Below, piece by piece: positions 11,769 to 21,536 of a stretch of 64,000 nucleotides of DNA. The first letter of the stretch is position 1. Every line of letters starts with the position of its first letter. This stretch comes from Rhabdophis nuchalis (taxonomy: Eukaryota > Chordata > Lepidosauria > Squamata > Natricidae), in the NCBI GenBank assembly GCA_039707465.1, contig CM077645.1, positions 140,449,503 through 140,513,502 on the forward strand, in the 5' to 3' direction. A model generated the notes under the pieces. The model was not told the origin of the DNA. It was given only the letters and a program-made list of their open reading frames with translations, and did not search any database. Position numbers and translations under genes: made by a program.

Positions 11769-12440
11769 GCTACCTTTTCGCCTTTGATTTTAATCAAAAA
11801 AGTAAGTTAAGTCTTCTCTAATAAGTCTTGTCTACCTTTTATTTATAGTATTCATTCCATTTCATTTCTTTAATTGGATTTTCTGGGCATGTATTGAAGA
11901 ATGCTTTGAATATATTTTGCAATATGGAATTTGGAATAATATCCATCTTAATGTCTTTGAGAAATTGACATTAAACTTTAGATCACTAACACTAGTAAAT
12001 TAAAGATCACCATCCATATAGCTCTTTGAAAAGCGCTATAAAGACATCTAAAAGTTATTTTTGATAACTCCATGCTTATCAGTTTTATTAAACGTTTGGC
12101 TCATTTTCTGCTTTATCTCCAGTGCAAAAAAAGAGAGTAATTGTTGCTGTTTGCCTTATTGATTGCCTGATTGATTAAGACACAACTTAGCAAGTAAAAC
12201 CTATCAAATGCAGCTCATTATGCAATATTTGCCACTTAGCAAACAAAATATATCAAATGCAGTTGGGCAGTGAAAGCAAGAGTTTAATAAACACCCGAAA
12301 GATATTTTTCCCTTGCTGATTATTATTATCATTTATCTGTTGCTTGAAATTTTGGGATAGAATTTGTAACCTATTTTACAAATGAGAGGATGTAAGGATA
12401 GATTCTGACAGGAGGTAGGGAGTTAGGGTTAAGATTGGGA
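11769..12440. other. AT-rich flank, nothing recognised
   Basis: I see no coding potential, transposon end or tandem array in this stretch between the Gypsy element and the palindrome that follows. Confidence 0.45.
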
Positions 12441-12441
12441 G

Positions 12442-12530
12442 ATGGAAGAATTGTATTACTTTGCAGTCATCTGGTCAACAGCTGTCAGAGTGCTACTGAC
12501 CAGATGAGTGCAAAGAAACATAATCCTTCC
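12442..12530. repeat. Imperfect palindrome, about 89 bp
   Basis: The left arm begins ggaagaattgtattactttg and the right arm ends caaagaaacataatccttcc; the arms are near reverse complements, with tcatctggtca / tgaccagatga inside. It would fold as one long hairpin. It may be the end of a small foldback or MITE, but I see no target duplication. Confidence 0.6.
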
Positions 12531-12544
12531 ATCCCCCCATCCTA

Positions 12545-12680
12545 TCAGAAATGATCCTTCTATCACCCTGCCATCAGAACCGATGAAGCTCCTTTGATGA
12601 AAAGTGAAACATTTTCTTTTTCTTCATCAAAGAAAAACAGTCCAGTTGCTGTTTTGAAGAAAAAAGCACCTTTGTGATAT
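12545..12680 (+). repeat. Possible Penelope-like or other retroelement 3' end remnant
   Basis: The stretch holds gatgaagctcctttgatga followed by gtgaaac and agtccagttgctg. The GATGA..GAAAC spacing is reminiscent of Penelope-like element ends, some of which carry hammerhead motifs. The cores are incomplete, so family and function are uncertain. Confidence 0.3.
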
Positions 12681-12834
12681 GTGTATGCATGTTTATGTAT
12701 ATGCATACACATAGAAACATACATACAAACTCACATCCATGTATATTCTCTTTGTGTTAAAATTCCTAAAGGATATGGAACAAAAACCATCAAAGCCATC
12801 AAAAATGATATATTGGGAAACTATTCCAAAAGAT

Positions 12835-12990
12835 TAATAAGGCATAGAGAGGCTTGCCTCATGTGCTGGAAAGTGCCGGTTCAAATCCCAGTAGAAGAAG
12901 TATGGCCAGCTGAAGAGGGCTAAAAAGCCCGAAATGGATTCATCCTGGTCTCTTAATTAATTATTAAATCATCCCTTAAAAATCTAAAAC
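12835..12990 (+). mobile_element. tRNA-headed SINE with hammerhead ribozyme, copy E
   Basis: A tRNA-like head ends in the pol III B box ggttcaaatcc. It is followed directly by a hammerhead fold and then a T-rich tail (gtctcttaattaatt) that runs into an (AT)n tract. The same head-ribozyme-tail order recurs in the copies at 20.2-22.3 kb. This copy belongs with copy F in a subfamily that has CUGAAGA at the core (position N7 = A). Confidence 0.75.
12904..12950 (+). ncRNA. Hammerhead ribozyme, copy E, core intact
   Basis: Order along the strand: stem I 5' GGCCAG, core CUGAAGA, stem II GGGCU with loop AAAA and AGCCC, then GAA, stem III AUG with loop GAUU and CAU, then C at the cleavage position (12944), then stem I 3' CUGGUC. 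All three stems pair, with one G-U in stem I. Beyond a UAU/U internal loop, AAG and CUU extend stem I by three pairs. All invariant hammerhead core positions are present (N7 may be any base). Self-cleavage is inferred from the fold, not shown. Confidence 0.78.
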
Positions 12991-14865
12991 ATATATATAT
13001 ATATATATTTAATAGGAGAATTAGTGCACGTATCTCAGAGCATAGGAATTCTGTTAAAAGACAAGTAAATACTTCCTCCCTTTTCCAGCACTTCAAAGCA
13101 TATATATATATATGTTACGGAATGTTACGGAATGCAGAGAAAATGTGAGAAATTCTTAATAGGCACAATTTCCCAAGTTTTTCCCAGGGCCTTTGTTAAG
13201 AGAAAGCCACATCTTTACTCTCACAGGAAGCCACATACTGGCTTCACTTAGAAGGAAAACATACCTATTTGGCATGTCTTAACAAAGTTTTTATTAATGA
13301 AATTCAGTAAGCTATGCACATGAGATACTCTAAAAGTTTCCAGATACAATATGCCATGGATAGGATCTCATGCTGTAAACTTTCAAATATTCTCAGTTGT
13401 TCACTCTGCTTGAGCTATCAAGGTTATGTTGCCATATAATTTATTTAGAGTTGTTAAAAGGGCATGTAGCAAAATCATCAGGCATTTCATCAAGCATCTG
13501 CTAGTCAGAAGGAAAAAAGCAATACATTTCAAAAATGACATTGAACATGAATGTCTACAGAGTACTTGACTATCATTGTATTGTAATATAAGTTAAAATG
13601 GAAAAAATTAGTATTGCTGAATATTTTATAAATTAATTAAACTGCATGCAGGCTTGATTTTGATCACTGAATAATATTTCTGTCCTTTAGCTACACAAAA
13701 CATTGTGAGTCATATATATATATTTCCATTTTGAAATTGAAAAATTTCCTTTTTGAAATCAATAAGAAAATACATATACTTTTTCATTTATGTTTATGCA
13801 TTTTGGACAACATTGTAATATTTTAACATTATCTCTCCAATCAAGCTCCCTTAAGTCCATTTCAACATATTACTTCAAAGGATATATGTAATTTTTGCAT
13901 ATTTCAATGGAGAAATGCACCTTAGTATTCTGAAAATAATCTAAAAAAGAAGTAAATTTATTGTTGTAACCACATATCATAGCATATAACATACCATAAA
14001 ATAGAATCAAAAGTCTAAATATGGCATAGTCACATTTTGGTTCATGTAATAATTTGCAGTATATTTCCATATAGTCAAAATTCTTTGGCTATTGCTTGGC
14101 CTTCTGGTGATGTGTTTTGTTGTATTTTCCCTTCAAATTAACAAGGATTAAGATATACTGTATTTTATTTAGCTGGATTTGATAATCTTATGAGAGAGAA
14201 GGTGCCCCATTATTTTGAAGTATTTAGATATTAAATTATAAAAGCTAGCCTGGAAAAAAGAAAGCCTTTTGAATTTAAAGCTGCAACAAATCTTTAAAAA
14301 TGCAGTCTTCTATTCATAAATCGTATAGCTCATATAATTCATAGTTACAACAAAAATAATGTTGATTGATATTTTCAGAAGGATAAATTATAGTACCCTT
14401 CAAATAGTAAGGTATCTGACTGTAATTAAGAATACAATTTTGAGATTATACTAATGTTTCAATATTTAAATCCTACCCTCTAAATAGTTTGAGGGAAATT
14501 ATTCTTAATTGTGCTACCCAAATAAATCAGACTTTGTCATCTTCACTTACTTCTGTCCACCACTCAGTAATGTTTGTACTACAATGCACATTGCATTCTT
14601 TTTTAAAGGAAGAATATATTTACAATATTCAAATATATTTTGGTTCACATTTAAAAAAAATATTTTAAAGTGTGAGAAAATGTGGTTTTTTTTAAAAAAA
14701 TGTTCCAGTTATTTTATAGGCCTCTTTTTTGAGCTAAACAGCAAAAAAAGTGTATAGACAATTGAATTAATTGAAACAAAAATCCAATACATTAATTGGA
14801 TTTTATGTATTAATTACTAAAAGAACTTGCTACATATATTAGGAAGAAAAGGGATGCAGTGTAAG
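12991..14865. other. AT-rich DNA with short (TA)n tracts
   Basis: Contains several (AT)n runs (near 12990, 13100, 13710) and a small duplicated gttacggaat at 13115-13133. I see no coding region or transposon end. Confidence 0.5.
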
Positions 14866-15263
14866 AAGCAGTGGGATTCACTTACAGTATCTTCCCTACC
14901 AGTTTGCAAATGTGAGTGCATTCACCTTGTCTGTGCATACACACCACCTCCTGCACATGCACAGTGCTCTAGTGGTGCATTTCTACTGATATGGACTGGT
15001 TCTCCAGGCAGCGCCATAGATGCTGCCATCTTGTTTCTTGCTTCTGCACAGAACTTTTTTTTTGCACTGCAGCATGTGCGCACAGCACGCATCAAGCAGG
15101 CACGCATGTGCAGTGTGCATGCCCATGAGCGAACCAACAGTAGTGACTGCCAGAACTCACCCCTGCAGTTACATTAGGGAGGGTGGGCGGAACCTCCCAC
15201 AGCCGCTGCTAACGGTTCATGCGAACTGGAGAGAACCATCTGAATACCACCTCTGAGTGTAAG
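14858..15263. mobile_element. hAT MITE with 8-bp target duplication
   Basis: The body is about 14866-15255. Ends read cagtgggattca at left and tgaataccacctctg at right, an imperfect terminal inverted repeat of the CAGNGGTG type. The 8-mer agtgtaag occurs on both sides (14858-14865 and 15256-15263), the length expected for hAT transposases. On the left three bases (aag) lie between the duplication and the CAG. There is no transposase, so it is non-autonomous. The interior is GC-richer, with many TGCATG/GCGCA steps. Confidence 0.82.
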
Positions 15264-15970
15264 CTTGAGACTCCTAATATCCTTGAAATACATAGATTCC
15301 TAAACATAAATGGAAGATTATTGACAGAAAGAAAGCAAATGTCAAACTTTAAAAAATGTTATTATTGATGACATTCATTCAATATCTGTTCTGAAGTAGG
15401 ATTAGCCAAAGAATGCTATGTAACAAGATAGAGGCCTTCTTGGTTCTGAGTGGAATACACTTTCCTGGCCGATGTGTAAGTTTACATTACAGGATCACAT
15501 TTTTCTGTTCTACTATGCCAAGATTGTGTACATTAACTTTGCACATAACAGGCATTCATTCTTATAGGATCAGATAAGCTCCACGTATCTACAGTACACA
15601 ATTTCTAAAAAGTCTGATTCACAGATAAATGTGATAAGCATTACAGGCAGTGGATAGAAAATAACTACTATAATACTTTTTCTGACAAATGGTATAATTT
15701 ACCAGATTTTACATGGTGGTATGTGAAAACAAGCAAAGAACCTGCCTTGATAGCCAGAAATGGCTCAGGCACAGCATTAACCATTGGCTTTGAGATGTAC
15801 ATGCCATCTCAGCTATCTTTTCCAAAGGGTGGGTACTGCAGTGGAGAGGCTCTTCTTCTGGATTCCAAAGTCAGAGTACTTTGACAGGATCCAGAGTAAA
15901 CCCTCTTTGCCAGTATAAGTAGGACAGCCTTGTTCTAATGGGACAAAATGATTCATCAGATAGCCTAAAC
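15264..15970. other. Unassigned AT-rich DNA
   Basis: No coding features or recognisable repeat ends seen. Confidence 0.45.
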
Positions 15971-16270
15971 CAGGGATGTCAAACTCAAGGCTGGATCCAG
16001 CCCATGGGGTGCTTAAATCTAGCTTCTGGGGCTAGCCTGGAAATGTGAAAAGACCAGCCCGCAGTGCCTCTGGCAGCTAAAACAGGCTGTGTGCTCCCCC
16101 ATGCCTCATTTCACCCTCCATGGCCTCCTGCAACACTCTGCCAGCTCAAAACGGGACAAAAAATAAGCTGAAAATGGACTGATATGTGCCCAAAAAACCA
16201 GGCCAAACAATGGGCTGAAAATGGCTGGCAGAGTACTGCAAGAGGCCATGTAGGGTGAAATGAGATGCCC
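15971..16270. mobile_element. hAT-like element, one end plus internal palindrome
   Basis: The left end cagggatgtcaaactca resembles the aggggtgtcaaactc end of the element at 26.7 kb. Inside, gcctcatttcaccctccatgg (16102 onward) and its approximate reverse complement ending agggtgaaatgaga (to about 16264) form long arms. The right terminal repeat is not found, so the copy is probably truncated. Confidence 0.5.
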
Positions 16271-17677
16271 CTAACCCCACATGTGTTAGGTCATTGTTAG
16301 ATGAAAGATTACTTTCAATCTACTCCCTGCAGACTCATTGAAGAAACATCTTCCCAACCTTCTTAGTGAGGACCACATTGCTTCATGCACTACCTTCAAG
16401 ACAATGTTTTTTCAGAGCTTCAAAGTATAATATCCCTTGGAATATTCACAGAGCTATAATACATTGTCTGATATATGACATGTATAGGAACTTCCAAATC
16501 GTTTGCTCCACTATCATGATTATCCCAGTTTTTATTCCTTTTTTCTGTTGTGTATTTTATGAATAATATTAGCATTTTACATCTTTGTCTTATATTTTTA
16601 TATATGCGCTTACATAAACATATACCTATCATTCCATAATAAAAACACTATTTGTATCTGCATTTGAACATGGGAAAACTGGCAATCTCTGTCATCCTGA
16701 TCAGCAATGTAAAACAGCCATCACAGAATTACATGCTTTTATTTTGCCCCTCACAGTGCTACAAATTGCTTCCAGAATACCATAAATTTATTTGCCTTTG
16801 CTATGCTTACCTTATGCATAGAAAATTTAACCAGGATTTGCTTAACAGCTGTAGGAATTCATTTGCCACCATCATGCATTAACTTCCTGAATGCATAATT
16901 GTTCATCAATGCATTGATACCTCTGAATGAAACATGCATCACTCACCATCTACACATTCTTGCATATGAACTCTGTTCAGTTTCTCAATTAGGGATGAGG
17001 CTGAGAATGTATAAAATTGGATAAATCATTTCCAGCCCTTTCTCATTTCTTAGCATTCTCAACTTCCTGATGTGACACAATATAATGTTCCCTGCGGTGC
17101 TTCTTCAGAAAAGGAGATAGTTTTTTGACAAATGCTTTTAATCTGAGGGAAAACAAAACACCTTTCTTGGTAGCTCTCTGATTTTTATGGAAGAGAAAAT
17201 GGAAGGCTGTTGAAACTTATTTTCTGCTTTAACGACGTTAGCACTTTCTGTCGAGTGAAAGAGTGCCATTTTGTTCCTGTGGCAAAATGTGCACTGAAAA
17301 AAATGTGATAGTCCACTTCCATAATTCACAGTGATATGGAATGAAGGGAAATTCTATTAATCCATCTGACATGTGAGAGTTACTTCTCACACTGATAAAG
17401 GAAATGGCAGTTATCAAAATAGGAGCAGAGACAGACTTTCCTGCCTTCACAAAAGAGCCAAGCTGTCACAAAAGACCTAAGCATGTGGAAATGGACAAGA
17501 GCTTTGCTACCTTAAATTGCTATAGCTGGAGTTACATTTGAAATAAGACACTTGCTGGAATTCTTGTTTGTACCCTTAACTATCCTTCTAATAAATATTA
17601 ATAATCAGAGCTTTTAGATGCTTACTAGGCAACCCCAGTGGTAAAATACCATTGGAGACAAGATATGCCAAAAAGAG
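16271..17677. other. Unassigned AT-rich DNA
   Basis: No coding exon, RNA gene or repeat end could be supported. Short frames on both strands show no domain features. Confidence 0.45.
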
Positions 17678-17879
17678 CAGTGTTGAAATTCAATTTCTTT
17701 TACTACCGGTTCTGTGGGTGTGACTTGGTGGGTGTGACAGGGGAAGGATATTGCAAAATCTCCATTCCCTCCCCACTCAGGGGTCACCCAGAGATGGTAT
17801 TTATCAGTTCTCCGAACTACTCAAAATTTCCACTACAGGTTCTCCAGAACCTGTCAGAACCAGTTGAATTTCACCTCTG
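17678..17879. mobile_element. hAT MITE, family member 1
   Basis: Ends read cagtgttgaaattcaa and ttgaatttcacctctg, a good terminal inverted repeat. The interior (ggcaggggaaggata-like and aaatctccattcc stretches) is shared with the copy at 54.6 kb, so the two are the same family. Flanking 8-mers aaaaagag and aaagatga match only partly, consistent with age. Confidence 0.78.
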
Positions 17880-20202
17880 AAAGATGAACCTATGTTCCAT
17901 ATCTCATTCAGAGATATTTCTTTAGCTTAACATAAGAAACAGAGTGACCATTGGGCAGTCAAAAAAGCAGTGGGAGTGACTTCAAGCTTACTGCTGACTT
18001 TTCCATTGAGTGTCCATGTAAAAAGCTGGGAGGGATAATCAGAAATGAACCTCCCTCCCTCCCTCTGAATTGATAAATGGATGAATGGCATAGGTTGGAA
18101 ATGGAGATTAGGGGTGCACTAGAAAGGCTTTGCAGGTTTGGTAGTATAAATAAGGGAATGCACAGATCAAAAAGGGTATGTAAGAGTTGCTGGAAAAGTC
18201 AAGTAGGGCATGAGGGGGATAAACGAGGTTATAAAAGAATACATGGAGATTGCAGGTGTGTGTGTGAGGTCGCACTAGTCGGAAGTGATAGATGAGGACT
18301 AGTATGGGTGGTGGGGGGCTGCCTAAAATGTGTTTCATAAGAACATGGGTAGGAGGAATGTGAATTGGAGAGGGTTACAAGAGGTACCACATAGAGCAGA
18401 GAAGATGAACATGAGTGGTGCAGGTTAGGAAGGATGCATTTTGATATGCAAGAGGTGCCATGTAGGTCAATAAGACACACAGGGGCTACATGGGTCAGAA
18501 AAGGCAAGCAGGTGGGGTGTGGGTGGAGGAGAGTGTGTGCAGGGGAAGAAGAGATGCCATGTAGTTCAAGGAAGGCCTAAAGGGAGTGTATACACTGGTA
18601 AAAGACATTCAGGGGAGTGCATGGTTTGGTACCAGCCAGGAAGAATGCACAGGAATTACTTTTCCTCCCCTTCCCCTCCCCTTTCAAATAACTGGTGCTG
18701 GGTGGGGGGAACCAAACAAGGGATTTGTTTGGCTGGGAAACTGTCATGGAATGTTGAAAATGAAGATCTCATGATTGTAGCAGCAACCTAGCAGCACTAA
18801 AGCTGCCACAATTTTCCCCTGTTTCATTCCTTCAGGTTTCAGGGGTTCTGACTTTTGAAGAAATTCTGTAAGTTAGTCCATTTGAGGTATCTTGGTTCAG
18901 AAATTGTTGCCCGATAAAGCATTATTTTGCCCAGTTAAAGGTCACGGTGAGAGTTTTATTAGTACATAAATTCCTCAGGTTAACTGTTCTTAGTCTAGAA
19001 TGCAAGGAAGGAAGGCTGAAATCATGAAAAGTATCATAAAGCATGAGCAAATCCTAAAAGCTCTCTGCTTCTTACAGCCAGATTAGCGAAGCAGCGTCTC
19101 TCAGGCATAGAATCTCGGGTGCTGACGAAATACTAATTATCATTTGTATAGAGCAGCAAAGCTTTTTCCAATGTTATTTTATATAACATTTCTTAGGAGT
19201 CTTGAGGTAAAAATAGCATTCAGTTTAACATTGTCTATTCCAGTTTATCCAAGGCACAGGGAGAAGGCATCATTAAAACTTGCCCAAGACACTTCCTAAG
19301 ACATATAAGATAAATTCCGCATGAAATCTGCACTCCCAAAGAACTCTCTTAATACTCCTTTAATTAATCCTTTGATTAACATTTGTAAAATGGAAGAATT
19401 CACCATAGAACCATCCTATTTAAGGGCTAATCATTAAACCATCTTATTTTAAACCCAAAGAGATTGGGGGAGGAAACAATAGAATGACTCTAGGCTGTAT
19501 GTTTGTCATATTCTTCTTTCTTCTTTCCCCATAGTTTAGTTTCCAACCTAAACCCTTGCTGATTATTTTCTGAATATTGAAGTAACACTTTGGATTTGAT
19601 TTCCTTTATTCTGGTAACTTCCTTCCTGCCCCAATCCAGTCATTTTACAGAATTAAGATCCTGGGCATCTAAGCAGCTCTTCCCTTTCCCTCTTAGCAGT
19701 TCTGCAGTCCTGCTTGTCTAGTGACAGCCCAACTCTTTCCCTCCCCATTTCTGCAGGACAGAAATGCATGGTTTCCACCCACCACCCAGATTGTGAGGAA
19801 CACAATTGCCAAGTGTGTTTTCCTGTTTCACCTCAAAATGACTGACTTCCATTTCTGAGGGATGATGAATAGTTTGTCTGCTGTGCTTCCTTATTTTGTA
19901 GGGAGATACCTCCACTCTAATTTGGACTGTGGTGGGAATGCCTCCGACTCTTGAGTCCCTGTCCCTTTGTCTTGGGTGCTGAACTTATTGGGGTTTGTTT
20001 TTCCCCCCCAGAGAGGACATACCCAGAGTTTAATACACTGAATCATTATACTTTGGAAGAGTATAATTGATTAGATCTTTAGATCCATTATCCATAATGC
20101 AAGAGCATAATTCATTAAATCTAGTTATTCATATAGTGTAATGATAGCCTTCTACTAGCTTTCAACAACACAATGATGAAATAGCTCTGTGCCCTGGTTT
20201 AT
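17880..20202. other. Unassigned DNA
   Basis: A purine-rich, GTG/GGA-rich patch at about 18060-18600 is compositionally distinct but shows no coding or repeat signature that I recognise. The remainder is ordinary AT-rich sequence. Confidence 0.45.
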
Positions 20203-20400
20203 TATTTTATATATGTTAGTTTTTATGAGCTGATCAATAAATTTAAATTTGAGAGACCAAGATAGATCTATTTCGAGCTTATTAGCTCTCATCAGTTGGC
20301 CACACCCCGCTGGGATTCGAACCGGGGCTGTAATGAATCCAAGGCAGAAGCCTAGCACTCCAGCCTAATCGGTTCTACCCTGTTTCATCAGCTAATCCAG
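20203..20400 (-). mobile_element. tRNA-headed SINE with hammerhead ribozyme, copy A
   Basis: On the minus strand: a tRNA-like head with B box ggttcgaatcc, the ribozyme, then a tail containing attgatcagctcataaaaac and aacatatataa. Upstream of the head lies agctgatgaaacaggg, similar to agctgagacagga at the same place in copy C. On the plus strand it is followed by module M1. Confidence 0.78.
20255..20301 (-). ncRNA. Hammerhead ribozyme, copy A, core intact
   Basis: Minus-strand order: stem I 5' GGCCAA, core CUGAUGA, stem II GAGCU with loop AAUA and AGCUC, GAA, stem III AUA with loop GAUC and UAU, C at the cleavage position (plus coordinate 20261), stem I 3' UUGGUC. All three stems pair with one G-U. 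Compared with copy B (GGCUAG / UUAGUC), the third stem I position changes from U-A to C-G on both sides, a compensatory change. Confidence 0.8.
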
Positions 20401-20429
20401 GAGTATTTAGTATATAGATAATTGTTTCC

Positions 20430-20560
20430 ACAACTTCCTGTAAGGGCCCCAATTAAGGGAGGAGACATGCTGTTTCCCTCTCTGCCTGTCGGCTCATCAC
20501 CAGAGACCATCTAGACAGAGAACCATTTTTTAGTTACGTTGTGTAATATTTTTTAGATGT
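20430..20560 (-). repeat. Conserved module M1 of the SINE cluster
   Basis: This block, containing ccccaattaagggaggagac and ggctcatcaccagagaccat on the plus strand, recurs at 21096-21215 and 21411-21530. In the two later copies it lies between successive minus-strand tRNA-ribozyme units, so it is probably part of the transposing or tandemly repeated unit. I do not recognise its origin. Confidence 0.65.
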
Positions 20561-20724
20561 GTGATATCTAAACACATATAACACTGCCTGATGATGACAA
20601 GTGAGATCTTGTCGAAATGTTGCAATAACATCTCCATGCTATATAAACGGGAAAATCCCCGAAGCCAGCAATGCCAGCATACCTACATCCGTGAAAATCT
20701 ACGAAAACATATATATACATATAT
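20561..20724 (+). repeat. Retroelement end with hammerhead-like motif (copy G), probably Penelope-like
   Basis: Positions 20588-20632 contain CUGAUGA, then one extra U, stem II GACAAG with loop UGAGAU and CUUGUC, GAA, and stem III AUGUU with loop GCAAU and AACAU, followed by C. Stem I does not pair, so as it stands this is a degraded or non-functional hammerhead. The downstream gaaaatctacgaaaacatat tail resembles Penelope-like ends in other vertebrates. A similar arrangement lies on the minus strand at about 38.34-38.42 kb. Confidence 0.45.
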
Positions 20725-20855
20725 TGCTTGATATGCTGGAGAGTGCAGGTTCAAACCCCAGTGAAGGTAGTATGGCCAGCTGAAGAGGGCTAATAAGCCC
20801 GAAATGGATCCATCCTGGTCTCTTATTTATTAATCAGCCCTTAAAAAAACTTAAC

Positions 20856-20866
<11 letters not shown>
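20725..20866 (+). mobile_element. tRNA-headed SINE with hammerhead ribozyme, copy F
   Basis: A tRNA-like head with B box ggttcaaaccc is followed by the ribozyme and a tail (gtctcttatttattaatcag, then cttaacatatata) that ends at a (TG)n tract. It is in opposite orientation to copies A, C and D. It shares subfamily features with copy E. Confidence 0.77.
20774..20820 (+). ncRNA. Hammerhead ribozyme, copy F, core intact
   Basis: Stem I GGCCAG / CUGGUC, core CUGAAGA, stem II GGGCU / AGCCC with loop AAUA, GAA, stem III AUG / CAU with loop GAUC, and C at the cleavage position 20814. Relative to copies A-D, stem II carries G-C where they carry A-U, and stem III G-C where they carry A-U. Both are changed on both strands of the helix. 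Confidence 0.8.
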
Positions 20867-20892
<26 letters not shown>

Positions 20893-20897
<5 letters not shown>

Positions 20898-20945
20898 GTT
20901 AGTTTTATGAGCTGATCAATCAGCCCTAACAGGAAGTTGTGAAAA
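20893..20945 (-). repeat. SINE tail fragment
   Basis: On the minus strand this reads as the SINE tail (tgatcagctcataaaac, taactaacacac) and is joined to acttcctgttaggg, which resembles the edge of module M. It is probably a leftover of another unit in the cluster. Confidence 0.5.
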
Positions 20946-20947
20946 CA

Positions 20948-21001
<54 letters not shown>

Positions 21002-21080
21002 CATCCATCCATCCATCCATCCATCCATCCATCCATCCATCCATCCATCCATCTATCTATCTATCTATCTATCTATCTAT
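20946..21080 (+). repeat. (ATCT)n / (ATCC)n microsatellite
   Basis: A tetranucleotide tract of TATC units, switching to CATC units at 21000-21050 and back. It produces a repetitive open frame with no coding meaning. Confidence 0.97.
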
Positions 21081-21095
21081 GTGTGTATACTTTGT

Positions 21096-21215
21096 TCCAC
21101 AACCCCCTGTTAGGCCCCAATTAAGGGAGGAGACATACTGTTTCCTTTTCTGCCTTTCGGCTCATCACCAGAGACCATCTAGACTGAAAGCCATGAGTTC
21201 CGTTGTGTGATTTTT
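21096..21215 (-). repeat. Conserved module M2
   Basis: Near-copy of M3 and closely related to M1. On the minus strand it lies directly 3' of the copy C SINE tail. Confidence 0.7.
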
Positions 21216-21222
21216 TAAAATA

Positions 21223-21395
21223 TGTGATCAATAAATAAGTCAGGGAGACTAGTATAGATCTATTTCGAGCTTTTTAGCTGTCATCAGCTAGCCACACCCT
21301 TACTGGGATTCGAACTAGGGCTGTATTACATGTTAGGCAAACGCCTTACCACTTTGAGCCACCAGGTTCTCTTCCTGCTCAGCTGAGACAGGAGG
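21223..21395 (-). mobile_element. tRNA-headed SINE with hammerhead ribozyme, copy C
   Basis: The most complete head of the cluster. On the minus strand it shows an A-box-like tggctcaaagtgg, then the B box agttcgaatcc spaced as in tRNA genes, then the ribozyme and a tail (gtctccctgacttatttatt). The head does not fold as a complete tRNA by eye, so it is a tRNA-derived promoter, not a tRNA gene. Confidence 0.8.
21247..21293 (-). ncRNA. Hammerhead ribozyme, copy C, core intact, one stem II mismatch
   Basis: Minus-strand order: stem I GGCUAG / CUAGUC, core CUGAUGA, stem II CAGCU / AGCUC with loop AAAA, GAA, stem III AUA / UAU with loop GAUC, and A at the cleavage position (plus coordinate 21253). 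The first stem II pair is C opposite C, a mismatch next to the core; the remaining four pairs hold. Beyond a UGU/U internal loop, GGG and CCC extend stem I. Confidence 0.76.
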
Positions 21396-21410
21396 ATAAG
21401 TATATACTTT

Positions 21411-21530
21411 GTTCCACAACACCCTGTTAGGCCCCAATTAAGGGAGGAGACATACTGTTTCCTTTTCTGCCTTTCGGCTCATCACCAGAGACCATCTAGA
21501 CAGAAAGCCATGAGTTCCATTGTGTAATTT
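21411..21530 (-). repeat. Conserved module M3
   Basis: Near-identical by eye to M2, about 315 bp away, and part of a tandem duplication that also includes the adjacent SINE. On the minus strand the M3 end runs straight into the copy C head. Confidence 0.72.
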
Positions 21531-21536
21531 TTTTTA

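Noticed and set aside
20946..21080. CRISPR-like repetitive array
   Set aside because: Simple tetranucleotide repeat without unique spacers, and the DNA is vertebrate.
20946..21124. Open frame with repeated SIYL/SIHP residues
   Set aside because: Read-through of the (ATCT)n/(ATCC)n tract.
21294..21372. A functional tRNA gene at the head of SINE copy C
   Set aside because: A and B boxes are present, but the acceptor and other arms do not fold as a complete tRNA; it is a tRNA-derived promoter.
21411..21530. Possible third hammerhead within module M (UGAUGA, GCC GAAA GGC, AGAAA on the minus strand)
   Set aside because: The core starts G rather than C, an extra A precedes GAAA, the M1 copy does not preserve the helix loop, and no stem I can be formed.
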